From Rhizobiales bacterium PAR1 (GTDB lineage Bacteria; Pseudomonadota; Alphaproteobacteria; Rhizobiales; Beijerinckiaceae), in contig NKIW01000003.1 of NCBI GenBank assembly GCA_002256205.1, forward strand, positions 310,001-374,000: a stretch of 64,000 bases of DNA, given 5' to 3'. The notes below the pieces were generated by a model. It saw only the letters and a list, made by a program, of their open reading frames with translations. It searched no databases and was not told where the DNA came from. A program made the translations under genes and the position numbers. Within the stretch, counting starts at the first letter, position 1; every line of letters starts with the position of its first letter. Below, piece by piece: positions 1-8,343 of the stretch.

Positions 1-218
1 CGCCAACCGTTTCCACGGCGGTCTCGAAAGAGGAGATCGCCGTCTTCATTAAGCGGGCAGGGTTCACGCTCTCCCAGCCCGAGATCGACGCCTATTACGA
101 AGCCTATGGCTACATCGAGCAGATGGCGGCGCTGATCCGCGCCCCGGCGCCGAACCGCATGAGCTACATGGTCGAACCCGCGCATATGTTCAGCTTTCCG
201 GTGGAGGGAACGAAATGA
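1..218 (+). CDS. 3' end of a small protein, possibly DUF4089/AtzG-like
   Basis: The window opens inside a reading frame (third base starts a codon) that ends at a TGA overlapping the ATG of the following amidase (ATGA). About 71 C-terminal residues are visible: a mostly helical stretch, then a Met/Pro-rich end around MSYMVEPAHMFSFP. The translational overlap says it is cotranscribed with the amidase. Small helical proteins of the DUF4089/AtzG type sit in this position beside AtzE-like amidases and bind them, and the length and the closing EPAHMF-type motif are compatible with that, but I recognise the family only loosely. It could also be the tail of a longer, unrelated protein. Confidence is high that it is coding and low for the family. 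Confidence 0.55.
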   Translation, partial: PTVSTAVSKEEIAVFIKRAGFTLSQPEIDAYYEAYGYIEQMAALIRAPAPNRMSYMVEPAHMFSFPVEGTK

Positions 219-1624
219 GCAAGGACATGCTGACCATTGCTGAAGCCTCTGGCCTGATCGCTGCTGGCAAGCTCTCGCCGGTGGAACTGACCGAGGCGTG
301 CCTTGCGCGGGTCGAGACGCATGATCACGCCATCCATGCCTTTGTGACCGTAACAAAGGAGCGCGCGCTGGCCGATGCGAAACGCGCCGAGGCCGAAATC
401 AAAGCCTCGGGTCCGAAATCGCCGCTGCATGGCATCCCGATCGGCCTCAAGGATATCATTGATACGAAAGGCATTCTCACGGCATGCCAGTCGTTCCACA
501 ATCTCAACAACATCCCCGGTTCCGACGCGACATGCGCCGAAGCGCTCGCCAAGGCCGGCACGGTGCTCATGGGCAAGCTCACGACGCACGAGTTTGCCGA
601 TGGCGGTCCCTCCTTTGACAATCCATGGCCTCCTTCGCGCAATCCGTGGAATACCGCGCATTTCACCGCAGGCTCTTCCAGCGGCACGGGGGCTGCCATT
701 CCGGCGGGGATGATCCTCGGCGGGCTGGGTACTGATACCGGAGGGTCTATCCGTGGTCCGGCCGCGCTTTGCGGTATTGTCGGGATCAAGCCCACCTACG
801 GACTGGTGAGCCGCGCCGGTGTTGCACCCGCTGCCTATTCGCTCGATCATATCGGCCCGATGGCTTGGACGACCGAGGATTGCGCGCTGATGCTTCAGGC
901 GCTTGCGGGCTATGATCCCAAGGATCCCGCCAGCGCTAATCGACCCGTGCCGGATTACTTGGCAAGCCTCAAGACCGGCGCCAAAGGTCTCAGGATCGGG
1001 GTGCTGCGGCGCTGGCATGAGGAGGATCGCAAGGTCGCGCCTGCCGTGCAGGCCGGGATCGATAATGCGATTAAGGTCTATGAGAGCCTCGGCGCCGAGA
1101 TCCAAGAGGTCAACGTCTCCTCGCTCAAGCATTATGCGGCGGCGGGCTTCTTTATCTCGACCGCTGAACGTGCCGCCGCATACGAGGCGATGATGCTCGA
1201 TAGCCCTGAGAAATTCGGGGCGCGCTACCGGGATCGCCTGATCTTCGGCTCGTTTGTTACCTCGATGGACTATGTTCAGGCGATGCGGCGGCGGCGTGAG
1301 TTGCTGGCAGAAATGTCAGGCATTCTCGCGGGGGTGGATGTCGTGTTGACCGCAGGCAATCCGGATGAAGCACCGCTGATCGATAAGGTGCCGCGCTGGG
1401 ATAACCTCGACAAGCCGAACTTCACCATGCCGTTCAATCTCACGGGGATGCCCGCGATCTGTGTTCCCTCAGGTTTTGGGCCACAAGCGCTGCCGGTCTC
1501 GATCCAGCTCGCCGCCAAGCCTTTCGATGAAGCGACGCTGTTTCGCGCAGCGCATGCCTTTGAAGAGGCAACCAGCTTCCGTGATGTGAGGCCGGTGCTG
1601 GCGGCTGTTCAGGCTGCTGCCTGA
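215..1624 (+). CDS. Amidase signature family amidohydrolase (AtzE/GatA-like)
   Basis: 469-residue enzyme of the amidase signature family, which hydrolyses carboxamides through a Ser-cisSer-Lys triad in the cytoplasm. The triad is visible: Lys79 in GIPIGLKD, Ser154 in AGSSSGTGAA and the nucleophile Ser178 in GTDTGGSIR, with the 24-residue Ser-Ser spacing usual for the family. The length fits AtzE/GatA-type enzymes. The start overlaps the stop of the preceding small gene, so the two are probably translationally coupled, as in atzG-atzE pairs. No gatB or gatC is nearby, so a role in Gln-tRNA or Asn-tRNA formation is unlikely. The substrate cannot be read from the sequence; a small amide, biuret-like compound or amino-acid amide are possibilities. 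Confidence 0.9.
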   Translation: MSKDMLTIAEASGLIAAGKLSPVELTEACLARVETHDHAIHAFVTVTKERALADAKRAEAEIKASGPKSPLHGIPIGLKDIIDTKGILTACQSFHNLNNIPGSDATCAEALAKAGTVLMGKLTTHEFADGGPSFDNPWPPSRNPWNTAHFTAGSSSGTGAAIPAGMILGGLGTDTGGSIRGPAALCGIVGIKPTYGLVSRAGVAPAAYSLDHIGPMAWTTEDCALMLQALAGYDPKDPASANRPVPDYLASLKTGAKGLRIGVLRRWHEEDRKVAPAVQAGIDNAIKVYESLGAEIQEVNVSSLKHYAAAGFFISTAERAAAYEAMMLDSPEKFGARYRDRLIFGSFVTSMDYVQAMRRRRELLAEMSGILAGVDVVLTAGNPDEAPLIDKVPRWDNLDKPNFTMPFNLTGMPAICVPSGFGPQALPVSIQLAAKPFDEATLFRAAHAFEEATSFRDVRPVLAAVQAAA

Positions 1625-2559
1625 AGGGTGGGCATCGTTCCTGATTGGCGGTCGGTCCGCGAGGCACTGTCACAAAAGATCGGCTTACCTCGCCGGGAAT
1701 GCCATAGCAGCAGTCGACGACCTGCTTGACTGCTGCTCTCTTGGACTCCGGGGTGACCCGCTCTTGCTCACATGCTGCATCCTACGCTCAAAGGATAGGC
1801 GGTGGCATCCATCGCGCTTGGGACAGCACATTCTGCTTCGGAATGCGTTCTGAAAAAGCAGGTTACGACCACGCGAAGGCGCGATCACCGAAGCATTGGG
1901 ACCGGTTAATCAGGGCCCAATTTCGCGCAAGCGGCTTATCTTGATGAGCCGAGCCGCCACAGCTCAAGGAAGAGGGGAGCGGTTGACCACCCTCTATACC
2001 GCCCTCTATTGTGCAACAATTGATCTGTTCCCCTCAGTGTCTAGAGGGCCGAGGCTGTCAAACAGGGTGGCGATGATATCGGTTGTGTAGATCCGCTTGC
2101 CATTCTTGTCGTAAGATCATTCCTTGACCCACACCCGACATAGGCCGGATCGCCCCTCGTGACGTTTGTTGCAATCGAGATTGCGATCTTATCGTTGAGA
2201 ATGGAAACCGTGATCCATTCGGGGGCTTTTCGACGCTGACCCTTCTGTTTCTACCAGGCATTTTCGGTGGTCACCTCTCCCTTCCGGAATTCGGTTTATC
2301 GCGTCGGGCGTGTGTTGAGCTTTGGGGATCATCGACCTTGATCATGTCGTCAAATAGCTGTGCGTATCACCTATCAAAACCACTACGTAATTTCTTCATG
2401 ACCACCTAAGGCTCAAGACAAAATCGAATTTCTTGTAGATTAGCAGTAAAGAAATTGTATTCCTGCACTGGTAAACGAATCGCGATACGCGCATAATGCT
2501 GCGAGCGGCTGGCAAAGACGCGTCATTCAGAAAAATCTAATAAAGAGGTATTTAACATC
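1625..2559. other. 935-base gap, no intact gene
   Basis: No open frame here looks like a genuine gene. Part of it (2006-2283, minus strand) carries a recognisably protein-like but interrupted frame, listed separately. The last ~170 bases before MucR are A/T-rich and probably hold the mucR promoter and leader, with an AAGAGG ribosome site about 14 bases before its ATG. MucR proteins commonly bind A/T-rich DNA upstream of their own gene, so autoregulation here is plausible but inferred. Nothing else was recognised in 1625-2005. Confidence 0.6.
2006..2283 (-). pseudogene. Decayed protein gene, family not recognised
   Basis: Read on the minus strand, this stretch gives a protein-like sequence broken by an internal TAG, an apparent one-base frameshift near 2135 and a TGA. 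The first part reads KGEVTTENAW, stop, then KQKGQRRKAPEWITVSI and DKIAISIATNVTRGDPAYVG. After the frameshift it continues VWVKE, stop, SYDKNGKRIYTTDIIATLF and DSLGPLD, ending at a TAG near 2006. The charged and hydrophobic pattern looks more like a real protein than random antisense. I could not assign a family. It may be the remnant of a gene from an accessory element. Confidence 0.35.
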
Positions 2560-2976
2560 ATGACCGACGACATTGATCCGGCCGAATTTGTCGCCTGGGC
2601 TGCGGATATCGTTTCCGCCTACGTCCGCAACAATTCGGTTCAGGCTTCGGATCTCCCGGCGCTCATCCATGCTGTTCATGGTGCACTGACGCGTGTGGGA
2701 CCGGCCCCGGTCGAAGCACCGGCCGAGCCCGCAAAGCCGATTGTTTCGGTCAAGAAGTCTGTCACGCCGGATTACATCATCTGTCTTGAAGACGGGAAGC
2801 GGTTCAAATCGCTCAAGCGACACCTCCGTACGAGCTACAACCTCTCGCCTGAGCAGTATCGCGAGAAGTGGGGCCTCCCGTCAGATTATCCGATGGTTGC
2901 GCCGAATTACGCGGCTGCGCGCTCTGAACTGGCGAAGGCCTCCGGCCTCGGCAACCAGCGCAAGAAGGCCAAATAA
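2560..2976 (+). CDS. mucR: MucR/Ros family transcriptional regulator
   Basis: 138-residue MucR/Ros protein, a DNA-binding regulator that in rhizobia and Brucella controls exopolysaccharide, motility and cell-cycle genes by binding A/T-rich promoters. The N-terminal half (about 1-55) is the acidic, helical oligomerisation part. The C-terminal half holds the conserved block YIICLEDGKRFKSLKRHL followed by SPEQYREKWGLPSDYPMVAP. The classical Ros zinc site is degenerate: CxxC reads CLED, and the second histidine of the H-T-H end is replaced (HLRTSY). Mesorhizobium MucR relatives are known that fold without zinc, so the protein may still be functional. An AAGAGG ribosome site precedes the ATG, and a hairpin follows the gene. 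It is monocistronic. Confidence 0.93.
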   Translation: MTDDIDPAEFVAWAADIVSAYVRNNSVQASDLPALIHAVHGALTRVGPAPVEAPAEPAKPIVSVKKSVTPDYIICLEDGKRFKSLKRHLRTSYNLSPEQYREKWGLPSDYPMVAPNYAAARSELAKASGLGNQRKKAK

Positions 2977-3014
2977 CGCCAGGCCCGTTGAACGGGTCTT
3001 CCGGCGAATTTGAA

Positions 3015-3041
3015 GGAGTCGGGCTGTCATGGCCCGGCTCC
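3015..3041. terminator. Hairpin between convergent mucR and lrp-like gene
   Basis: A 10-base-pair stem (3015-3024 with 3032-3041, one wobble) and a 7-base loop, followed on the plus strand by only three T. It lies between two convergent genes and could end both transcripts. The short T-run makes it a weak intrinsic terminator. Confidence 0.55.
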
Positions 3042-3069
3042 TTTGCATGTCTGGTTGCGGAATTGCTCC

Positions 3070-3555
3070 TCAGCCCGGCGTGATCGGCACCACCGTGGTG
3101 TGTTTTACGCGGCTGAGGGCGAAGCTCGATTCGATCGAGGCCACGCCTTCGAGGCGGCTGAGCTTGTCCTTGATGAAGCGCTCGTAGTCGCTGAGGCTGC
3201 CGACAACGATGCGCATCAGATAGTCGCGTGTGCCGGTCATCAGGTAACACTCCATCACCTCCGGCCATTGCGAAATCGCGGCGCTGAAGCGCTCAAGCTC
3301 TTCCTCGCGCTGACGCTCGAGGCGGATGGAGGCGAAAACATTGACCTCCAGCCCCACGACATTCTGGTCTACAACTGCAACATAGCCCGCGATGGCGCCG
3401 CGCTCCTCGAGCAGCTTGACTCGTCGGAGGCAGGGCGAGGGCGAGAGGCCAACCCGTTCGGCAAGTTCGGTGATGGTCAGACGCCCGTTGCGCTGAAGCT
3501 CGACGAGGATGCGCGCATCGATGGCATCCAGTGTAAGTTTAGTAGATTTTGCCAA
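3070..3555 (-). CDS. Lrp/AsnC family transcriptional regulator
   Basis: 161-residue Lrp/AsnC regulator. The N-terminal winged helix (about 5-60) contains LDAIDARILVELQRNGR and GLSPSPCLRRVKLLEERG; the C-terminal RAM ligand-binding domain (about 70-150) carries the usual VMECYLMTGTRDYLMRI stretch. The reading frame has no ATG at its 5' end; the start is TTG at 3553-3555, supported by AAGGTG five bases upstream and an in-frame stop just before. It is divergent from the dehydrogenase E1 gene at 3690, the arrangement of mdeR and mdeB in Pseudomonas putida (Lrp regulator beside a PDH-E1 homologue). It most likely senses an amino acid such as methionine and controls that gene; this target is inferred from position. 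Confidence 0.9.
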   Translation of the reverse strand: MAKSTKLTLDAIDARILVELQRNGRLTITELAERVGLSPSPCLRRVKLLEERGAIAGYVAVVDQNVVGLEVNVFASIRLERQREEELERFSAAISQWPEVMECYLMTGTRDYLMRIVVGSLSDYERFIKDKLSRLEGVASIESSFALSRVKHTTVVPITPG

Positions 3556-3591
3556 AATTACACCTTAATATCTCAATTTGCGCCAAAAATG

Positions 3592-3607
3592 ATGCTAAAG
3601 ATAGCAT
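3592..3607. promoter_or_regulatory. Candidate Lrp-family operator
   Basis: Perfect inverted repeat ATGCTA-AAGA-TAGCAT in the A/T-rich gap between the divergent Lrp regulator and the E1 gene. Its size and position suit an Lrp/AsnC dimer site acting on both promoters. No binding evidence is available from sequence alone. Confidence 0.45.
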
Positions 3608-3689
3608 AAAATGGCATAAAGGTCTCGCGAAAAAACGCTAGTCTTCCCGAAGAAGCCGGAAATCCGGCCTGCTCGCGTGAGGAAGCGCC

Positions 3690-6122
3690 ATGATATCGCA
3701 ATCCATGACATCCCCGAGCACGACATCTGTTGATGCGCGCCTGCCGTATCTGGCCGAGATCGAGCGCCGTGTGCTCTGGCTAGCCTCATGGATGATCCAC
3801 AACGCGAACCACATCCGCGATGCGGGCGAGGTCAAGGTCGGCGGGCATCAGGCTTCTTCCGCGTCGATGGCCAGCATCATGACAGCGCTCTATTTCGCCG
3901 CGCTGAAGCCGGAGGATCGCGTCGCGGTCAAGCCGCATGCCTCACCGATCTTCCATGCAATACAGTATCTCGCCGGCAATCAGACCCGCGAGAAGATGGA
4001 GAATTTCCGCGGCTACAAGGGCGTGCAGAGCTACCCCTCGCGCACCAAGGATATCGACGACGTCGATTTCTCGACCGGTTCGGTCGGCCTTGGTGTGGCA
4101 CAGACGCTGTTCTCGAGCCTCGTGCAGGATTACGTGAAGGCCCACGGCTGGATGCAGGACAAGCCGGAGGGACACATGATCTCCCTCGTGGGCGATGCCG
4201 AAATGGACGAGGGCAACATCTACGAGGCCCTGATCGAGGGCTGGAAGCACGGGCTGCGCAACACCTGGTGGGTGGTGGATTACAACCGCCAGAGCCTCGA
4301 TGCCGTGGTGCGTGAGGGCCTCTGGGAGAAGTTTGAATCCATGTTCCGCAACTTCGGCTGGGATGTGGTGATCGTCAAAAATGGCAAGCTTCAGCAGGCG
4401 GCTTTCGCCGAGCCGGGCGGCGAAGCACTGCGGCGCTGGATCGATACCTGCCCGAACCAGCTCTATTCGGCGTTGACATTTCAGGGCGGGGCAGCCTGGC
4501 GCAAGCGCCTGCTGGATGAAATCGGTGATCAGGGGCCGGTGACGCGCCTGATCGAGAAGCGCTCCGACGCCGAACTCGCGGCGCTGATGGGCAATCTCGG
4601 AGGGCATGATCTCCCCTCGCTGGTCGAGGCTTTTGAGGCGGCGAAGACGCATGATCGGCCGGTGCTGTTCATCTGCTACACGATCAAGGGCGCGGGCCTG
4701 CCGCTCGCCGGCCACAAGGATAACCACGCCGGGCTGATGACCCCGGCGCAGGTCGAAACGCTGCGCGCCTCGATGGCCGTGCGTCCCGGCGCGGAATGGG
4801 AGAAGTGGGAAGGCGCGCGCCTGCCGGCAGAAGAGTTGCAGCGTTTTGTCGATGAGGCGCCGTTCTTCTCGAAGGGGCGCCGCCGCTATGCCGCGCCGAA
4901 AATCGCGGTGCCGCCCGCGCTGCCGTTCCCGGCGCCCGGTGACAAGCCGATCTCGACCCAGATGGGATTTGGCCAGATTCTCAACGAGATTGCCCGTGAG
5001 CAAACCGATTTTGCGAACCGCATCATTACCACGGCGCCGGATGTCACGGTCTCGACCAACCTAGGCCCTTGGGTGAACCGGCGCGGCCTTTTTGCGCGTG
5101 AGAGCATGGCCGATACCTTCAAGGCCGAACGTATCCCCTCGACCTTTGCGTGGGAATTCTCGCCCTCGGGACAGCATCTCGAACTCGGTATTGCCGAGTC
5201 GAACCTCTTCATCGCGCTGTCGGCGATGGGGCTCAGCCACTCGATCAACGGCGAGCGTCTGCTGCCCATCGGCACGGTCTATGATCCGTTCATCCTGCGC
5301 GCGGCGGACCAGCTGAACTATGCCTGCTATCAGGATGCGCGCTTCATGCTGGTGGCGACCCCCTCAGGCGTAACGCTCGCGCCGGAGGGCGGGGCGCATC
5401 AATCGATCGCGACGCCGCTCGTCGGCATGGCACAGGATGGGCTTTGCGCATTCGAGCCCGCTTTCCTTGATGAGCTCGCGGTGATGATGCGTTTCGGCTT
5501 CGATTACATGCAGCGGGACGGTGAGGCGGAACCCGATGCGCGGTCCTGGCTGCGCGACGCCATCGGCGGCTCAATCTACCTCCGCCTTTCAACGCGCCCG
5601 CTCGAACAGCCGACGCGCGTCATGACGCCGGATCTCGCCCGAGACATCATCGACGGCGCCTACTGGATGCGAAAGCCCGGCCCCAACGCGCAGGTCGTGA
5701 TCGCCTATGCAGGTGCACTGGCGCCGGAGGCTGTTGAGGCGATTGGACTTTTGGGAGAAGACCGTCGTGACATCGGCCTGCTCGCGGTGACTTCGGCGGA
5801 TCGGCTGAATGCAGGGTGGAGTGCCGCCCAGCGCGCCCGCGAGGCCGGGCTTGGTCATGCGCAGAGCCATGCCGAACGGCTTCTCGGCGAGTTGCCGCCG
5901 CATTGCGCGCTGATCACGCTGGTCGACGGTCATCCTGCGACCCTTGGTTGGCTCGGTGCGGTGCAAGGCCACCGCACCCGCGCACTTGGTGTCGAGCACT
6001 TCGGCCAGACCGGTACGATTGCCGATCTCTACAAGCATTTCGGCATCGATACCGCCGGCATCCTTCGCTCGGTCGCGGCGATGACGGCGGGGCGTCCGAT
6101 CCGTCATCTCAAGGCGATTTGA
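3690..6122 (+). CDS. Homodimeric 2-oxoacid dehydrogenase E1 (AceE/MdeB-like)
   Basis: 810-residue thiamine-diphosphate enzyme of the homodimeric pyruvate dehydrogenase E1 type, somewhat shorter than E. coli AceE. The N-terminal transketolase part has GGHQASSASMASIMTALYF and the ThDP/Mg motif GDAEMDEGN (near residue 167) ending at VVDYNRQSLD. The central pyrimidine-binding part has HLELGIAESNLFIALSAMG, and a C-terminal transketolase domain follows. No E2 or E3 gene is adjacent, so it either shares the cell's E2/E3 or acts alone. Position beside an Lrp regulator points to MdeB-like 2-oxobutyrate oxidation after methionine or threonine breakdown. Ordinary pyruvate dehydrogenase is less likely, since alphaproteobacteria normally use the heterotetrameric E1. 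An AGGAAG ribosome site supports the ATG at 3690. Confidence 0.88.
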   Translation: MISQSMTSPSTTSVDARLPYLAEIERRVLWLASWMIHNANHIRDAGEVKVGGHQASSASMASIMTALYFAALKPEDRVAVKPHASPIFHAIQYLAGNQTREKMENFRGYKGVQSYPSRTKDIDDVDFSTGSVGLGVAQTLFSSLVQDYVKAHGWMQDKPEGHMISLVGDAEMDEGNIYEALIEGWKHGLRNTWWVVDYNRQSLDAVVREGLWEKFESMFRNFGWDVVIVKNGKLQQAAFAEPGGEALRRWIDTCPNQLYSALTFQGGAAWRKRLLDEIGDQGPVTRLIEKRSDAELAALMGNLGGHDLPSLVEAFEAAKTHDRPVLFICYTIKGAGLPLAGHKDNHAGLMTPAQVETLRASMAVRPGAEWEKWEGARLPAEELQRFVDEAPFFSKGRRRYAAPKIAVPPALPFPAPGDKPISTQMGFGQILNEIAREQTDFANRIITTAPDVTVSTNLGPWVNRRGLFARESMADTFKAERIPSTFAWEFSPSGQHLELGIAESNLFIALSAMGLSHSINGERLLPIGTVYDPFILRAADQLNYACYQDARFMLVATPSGVTLAPEGGAHQSIATPLVGMAQDGLCAFEPAFLDELAVMMRFGFDYMQRDGEAEPDARSWLRDAIGGSIYLRLSTRPLEQPTRVMTPDLARDIIDGAYWMRKPGPNAQVVIAYAGALAPEAVEAIGLLGEDRRDIGLLAVTSADRLNAGWSAAQRAREAGLGHAQSHAERLLGELPPHCALITLVDGHPATLGWLGAVQGHRTRALGVEHFGQTGTIADLYKHFGIDTAGILRSVAAMTAGRPIRHLKAI

Positions 6123-6131
6123 GCCGGGGCT

Positions 6132-8300
6132 TCACGCCCCGGCCAGCAGCCATTCACCGAGGCGCGCCTTGCGTGTCGCGGGATTAACCGCTGCGCCAGG
6201 GTCTTTGGGTCCGCCAACGGCCACAAGGTGCGGCGCAATCAATGCGGCCACGCTTCCCGGTGTTGGCGGCTTTGCTGTCGCTCCCGGCTTGCCCGCATAG
6301 GCCAAAGCCAACGCGCGCGTTACTTGCGGCGCGGCGGCGCTGGTGCCGTTGAGCCGGAAGGTGATGCCCGAGCGCGTACCTGCCGCGCGAATGCCGCCGA
6401 GAACGGGCGAGTCATCGGACGGCGCGGCAAGTCTTACCGTTCCCGGCGATCCCGGTCTCGCCGTCAGCGGTCCCGCTGAGCTGTAGGTCGCGGGCGCTGT
6501 GCTGCTTGCGACATACCCGCCGACCACGACCACAGCATCATGCGTCGCGAGCCCGTTGAGGCCATCGAAACGGCGAACAAAGGTATTCCCCGGATTTTCC
6601 GTCGCGGAGTGCTTGCCGGTCTCGTCATAGGCCTGATCGTGGCGGTCATCGAAGTAGCTTTGTCGAGCCCCGTGGTAATAGCCGAAGGGGTCATTGTCGC
6701 GCTGGATGCGGCAGGTGATGACACCGTGTTTGAGAACGGGCCCAAGTCCGCCAAGCTTCACCTGCCAAAGCCCGGCTTCGGCGCTAGCGAGCGTTGAATT
6801 CTGGGGATCGGTCGGCGCGAGAACGACCATGAAGCGCCAACGCCCCTTGCCGCTTTCTAAGCGGTAATTCTCGACGCTGAACTGACCGATGGCGCGCTTG
6901 TCGACGGAACCTGGCATTGAAAAGGGTGTGTTTTGATCGCCGCTCGCTTCTACCGCGAGAGAGAACGATTTTCCTGAAGGTGTTCTCAGCGCCACTGAAA
7001 CACCCTGCGGCGTCGCGCCATCCGGCAGCCAGATCTCGAGGTAGTTCGGCGTCCGGTCCGTCGGCTGCACCCGCCACGGGATATCGAAGGTGCCCTTGGC
7101 TCCGCCGCGTGCCGCGATGAGGCTCTCCGAAATTTCCCCGCCAAGGGCACCGGCGAAGGAATTGCCCGAGGGGATGACGAGATGCGCCGGCGCGCCGGTC
7201 GCCTCGCGCGCCCGGATCAATGCGCGCATCGCCCGCTCCAGCCGGTCCTGCCCGTTGTGCGGTCCGCCGGTGAACCCGTAGCTGAAGTTGACGATCAGCG
7301 GCAGTTTTTCGCCCTTGCCGAGGTGCTTTTCAGCAAGGCGATCCGCGCGCTCAAAGATATAGTGCAGGGCGGCGAGGATATAGGAATCCTTGCCGAACCC
7401 CGCCGTATCCAACGTTATCGGTGACGGGAGTTGCACGCCGATCAGCGCCACCGCATCAAGCGCGTCACCGACGCGCGCGCCGCCAGCCAGATCCATGACA
7501 TTCGAGCCGTGCGATCCCAGATGCCGGATCGTTGCACCTCTGGCCGGCCCCTTATCCCCCGCACCAGCCGCGCGGTAGAGCTGATCCTCGTCGTGGCCGT
7601 AATCGCGGATCAGCTCGTCGATCTCGCCCTTGAGATATTCGCGACCATAAAGCACGGTCGGCGTCTGCCCCTTGGGCGTCACTGCGGATTGCAACCAGCA
7701 GAACGCGACGCGCGTGCTCCCATCTGCACCACGAAAATCGCGATGCGCGAAGGGCAGGCCGTCATCAATCACCGCGACAATGGCAGCGGGTTTGACGGCG
7801 GATTTAGGGCTTTTCGCATAGGCTTGCGTGATTGCTTCGGCAGAAAACCCGCCATTGATCGTTTCTCCCGGCATCACAGAGTTGAGCCGGAAGCCGAGGG
7901 TATCCGCCGCAGGCTGTGCCTTTTTGCGATGCCCGGCGATTCCACCCGCAAGCGGCTTCATCGCATGACCGAGCCGGGCGAGGGGGCTTGTTGCCCCGCC
8001 CGCTTTGCCAGCCTTCACCCGCACAACGAGCGGCCAGAAGGCGTTCTCCTTGCCGCTGCAACCCGGCTCCCACACGGTGGGGACATGGATTTCGCCAATG
8101 TTGTCGCTTCCTGCGAGATCGCCGACAATATCGCCGGTACGCGGGTCTGCGCCCGGCGGGAGTTCCGCAAGCGCAGCGATGGCCGTCTCGGCGTTCAAAT
8201 GTTGCGGCGGGAGGCCATAATCGGCCCCGGTCTCGAAGGTCCAGAACTCATAAGGGCCGACGAGTTCGGCCATAACATGCGTCTTCTCGGCATTCGGCAT
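6132..8300 (-). CDS. S8 (subtilisin-like) serine protease
   Basis: 722-residue peptidase of family S8. The triad is readable: Asp179 in AIVAVIDDG, His263 in GSHGSNVMDLAGG (the usual HGTHVA has become HGSNVM but the catalytic His stays) and Ser654 in NGTSAAAPQV, with the oxyanion Asn379 in PSGNS. No signal peptide or transmembrane segment is apparent at either end, so secretion, if any, would need another route. The ATG at 8300 is chosen because AAGGAGG lies 10 bases upstream; an upstream ATG at 8324 would add 8 residues. It is the last gene of a minus-strand set with the PAP2-like protein and the winged-helix/TPR regulator. A role in processing the neighbouring repeat protein is possible but purely inferred from context. 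Confidence 0.85.
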   Translation of the reverse strand: MPNAEKTHVMAELVGPYEFWTFETGADYGLPPQHLNAETAIAALAELPPGADPRTGDIVGDLAGSDNIGEIHVPTVWEPGCSGKENAFWPLVVRVKAGKAGGATSPLARLGHAMKPLAGGIAGHRKKAQPAADTLGFRLNSVMPGETINGGFSAEAITQAYAKSPKSAVKPAAIVAVIDDGLPFAHRDFRGADGSTRVAFCWLQSAVTPKGQTPTVLYGREYLKGEIDELIRDYGHDEDQLYRAAGAGDKGPARGATIRHLGSHGSNVMDLAGGARVGDALDAVALIGVQLPSPITLDTAGFGKDSYILAALHYIFERADRLAEKHLGKGEKLPLIVNFSYGFTGGPHNGQDRLERAMRALIRAREATGAPAHLVIPSGNSFAGALGGEISESLIAARGGAKGTFDIPWRVQPTDRTPNYLEIWLPDGATPQGVSVALRTPSGKSFSLAVEASGDQNTPFSMPGSVDKRAIGQFSVENYRLESGKGRWRFMVVLAPTDPQNSTLASAEAGLWQVKLGGLGPVLKHGVITCRIQRDNDPFGYYHGARQSYFDDRHDQAYDETGKHSATENPGNTFVRRFDGLNGLATHDAVVVVGGYVASSTAPATYSSAGPLTARPGSPGTVRLAAPSDDSPVLGGIRAAGTRSGITFRLNGTSAAAPQVTRALALAYAGKPGATAKPPTPGSVAALIAPHLVAVGGPKDPGAAVNPATRKARLGEWLLAGA

Positions 8301-8343
8301 GGTGCTCGCGCCTCCTTGTGGCATGGGTCATGGGAAGGGTGGA

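Noticed and set aside
1685-1944. Short overlapping frames on both strands, considered as transposase remnants
   Set aside because: No DDE, HTH or terminal inverted repeat could be found; left as unassigned gap sequence.
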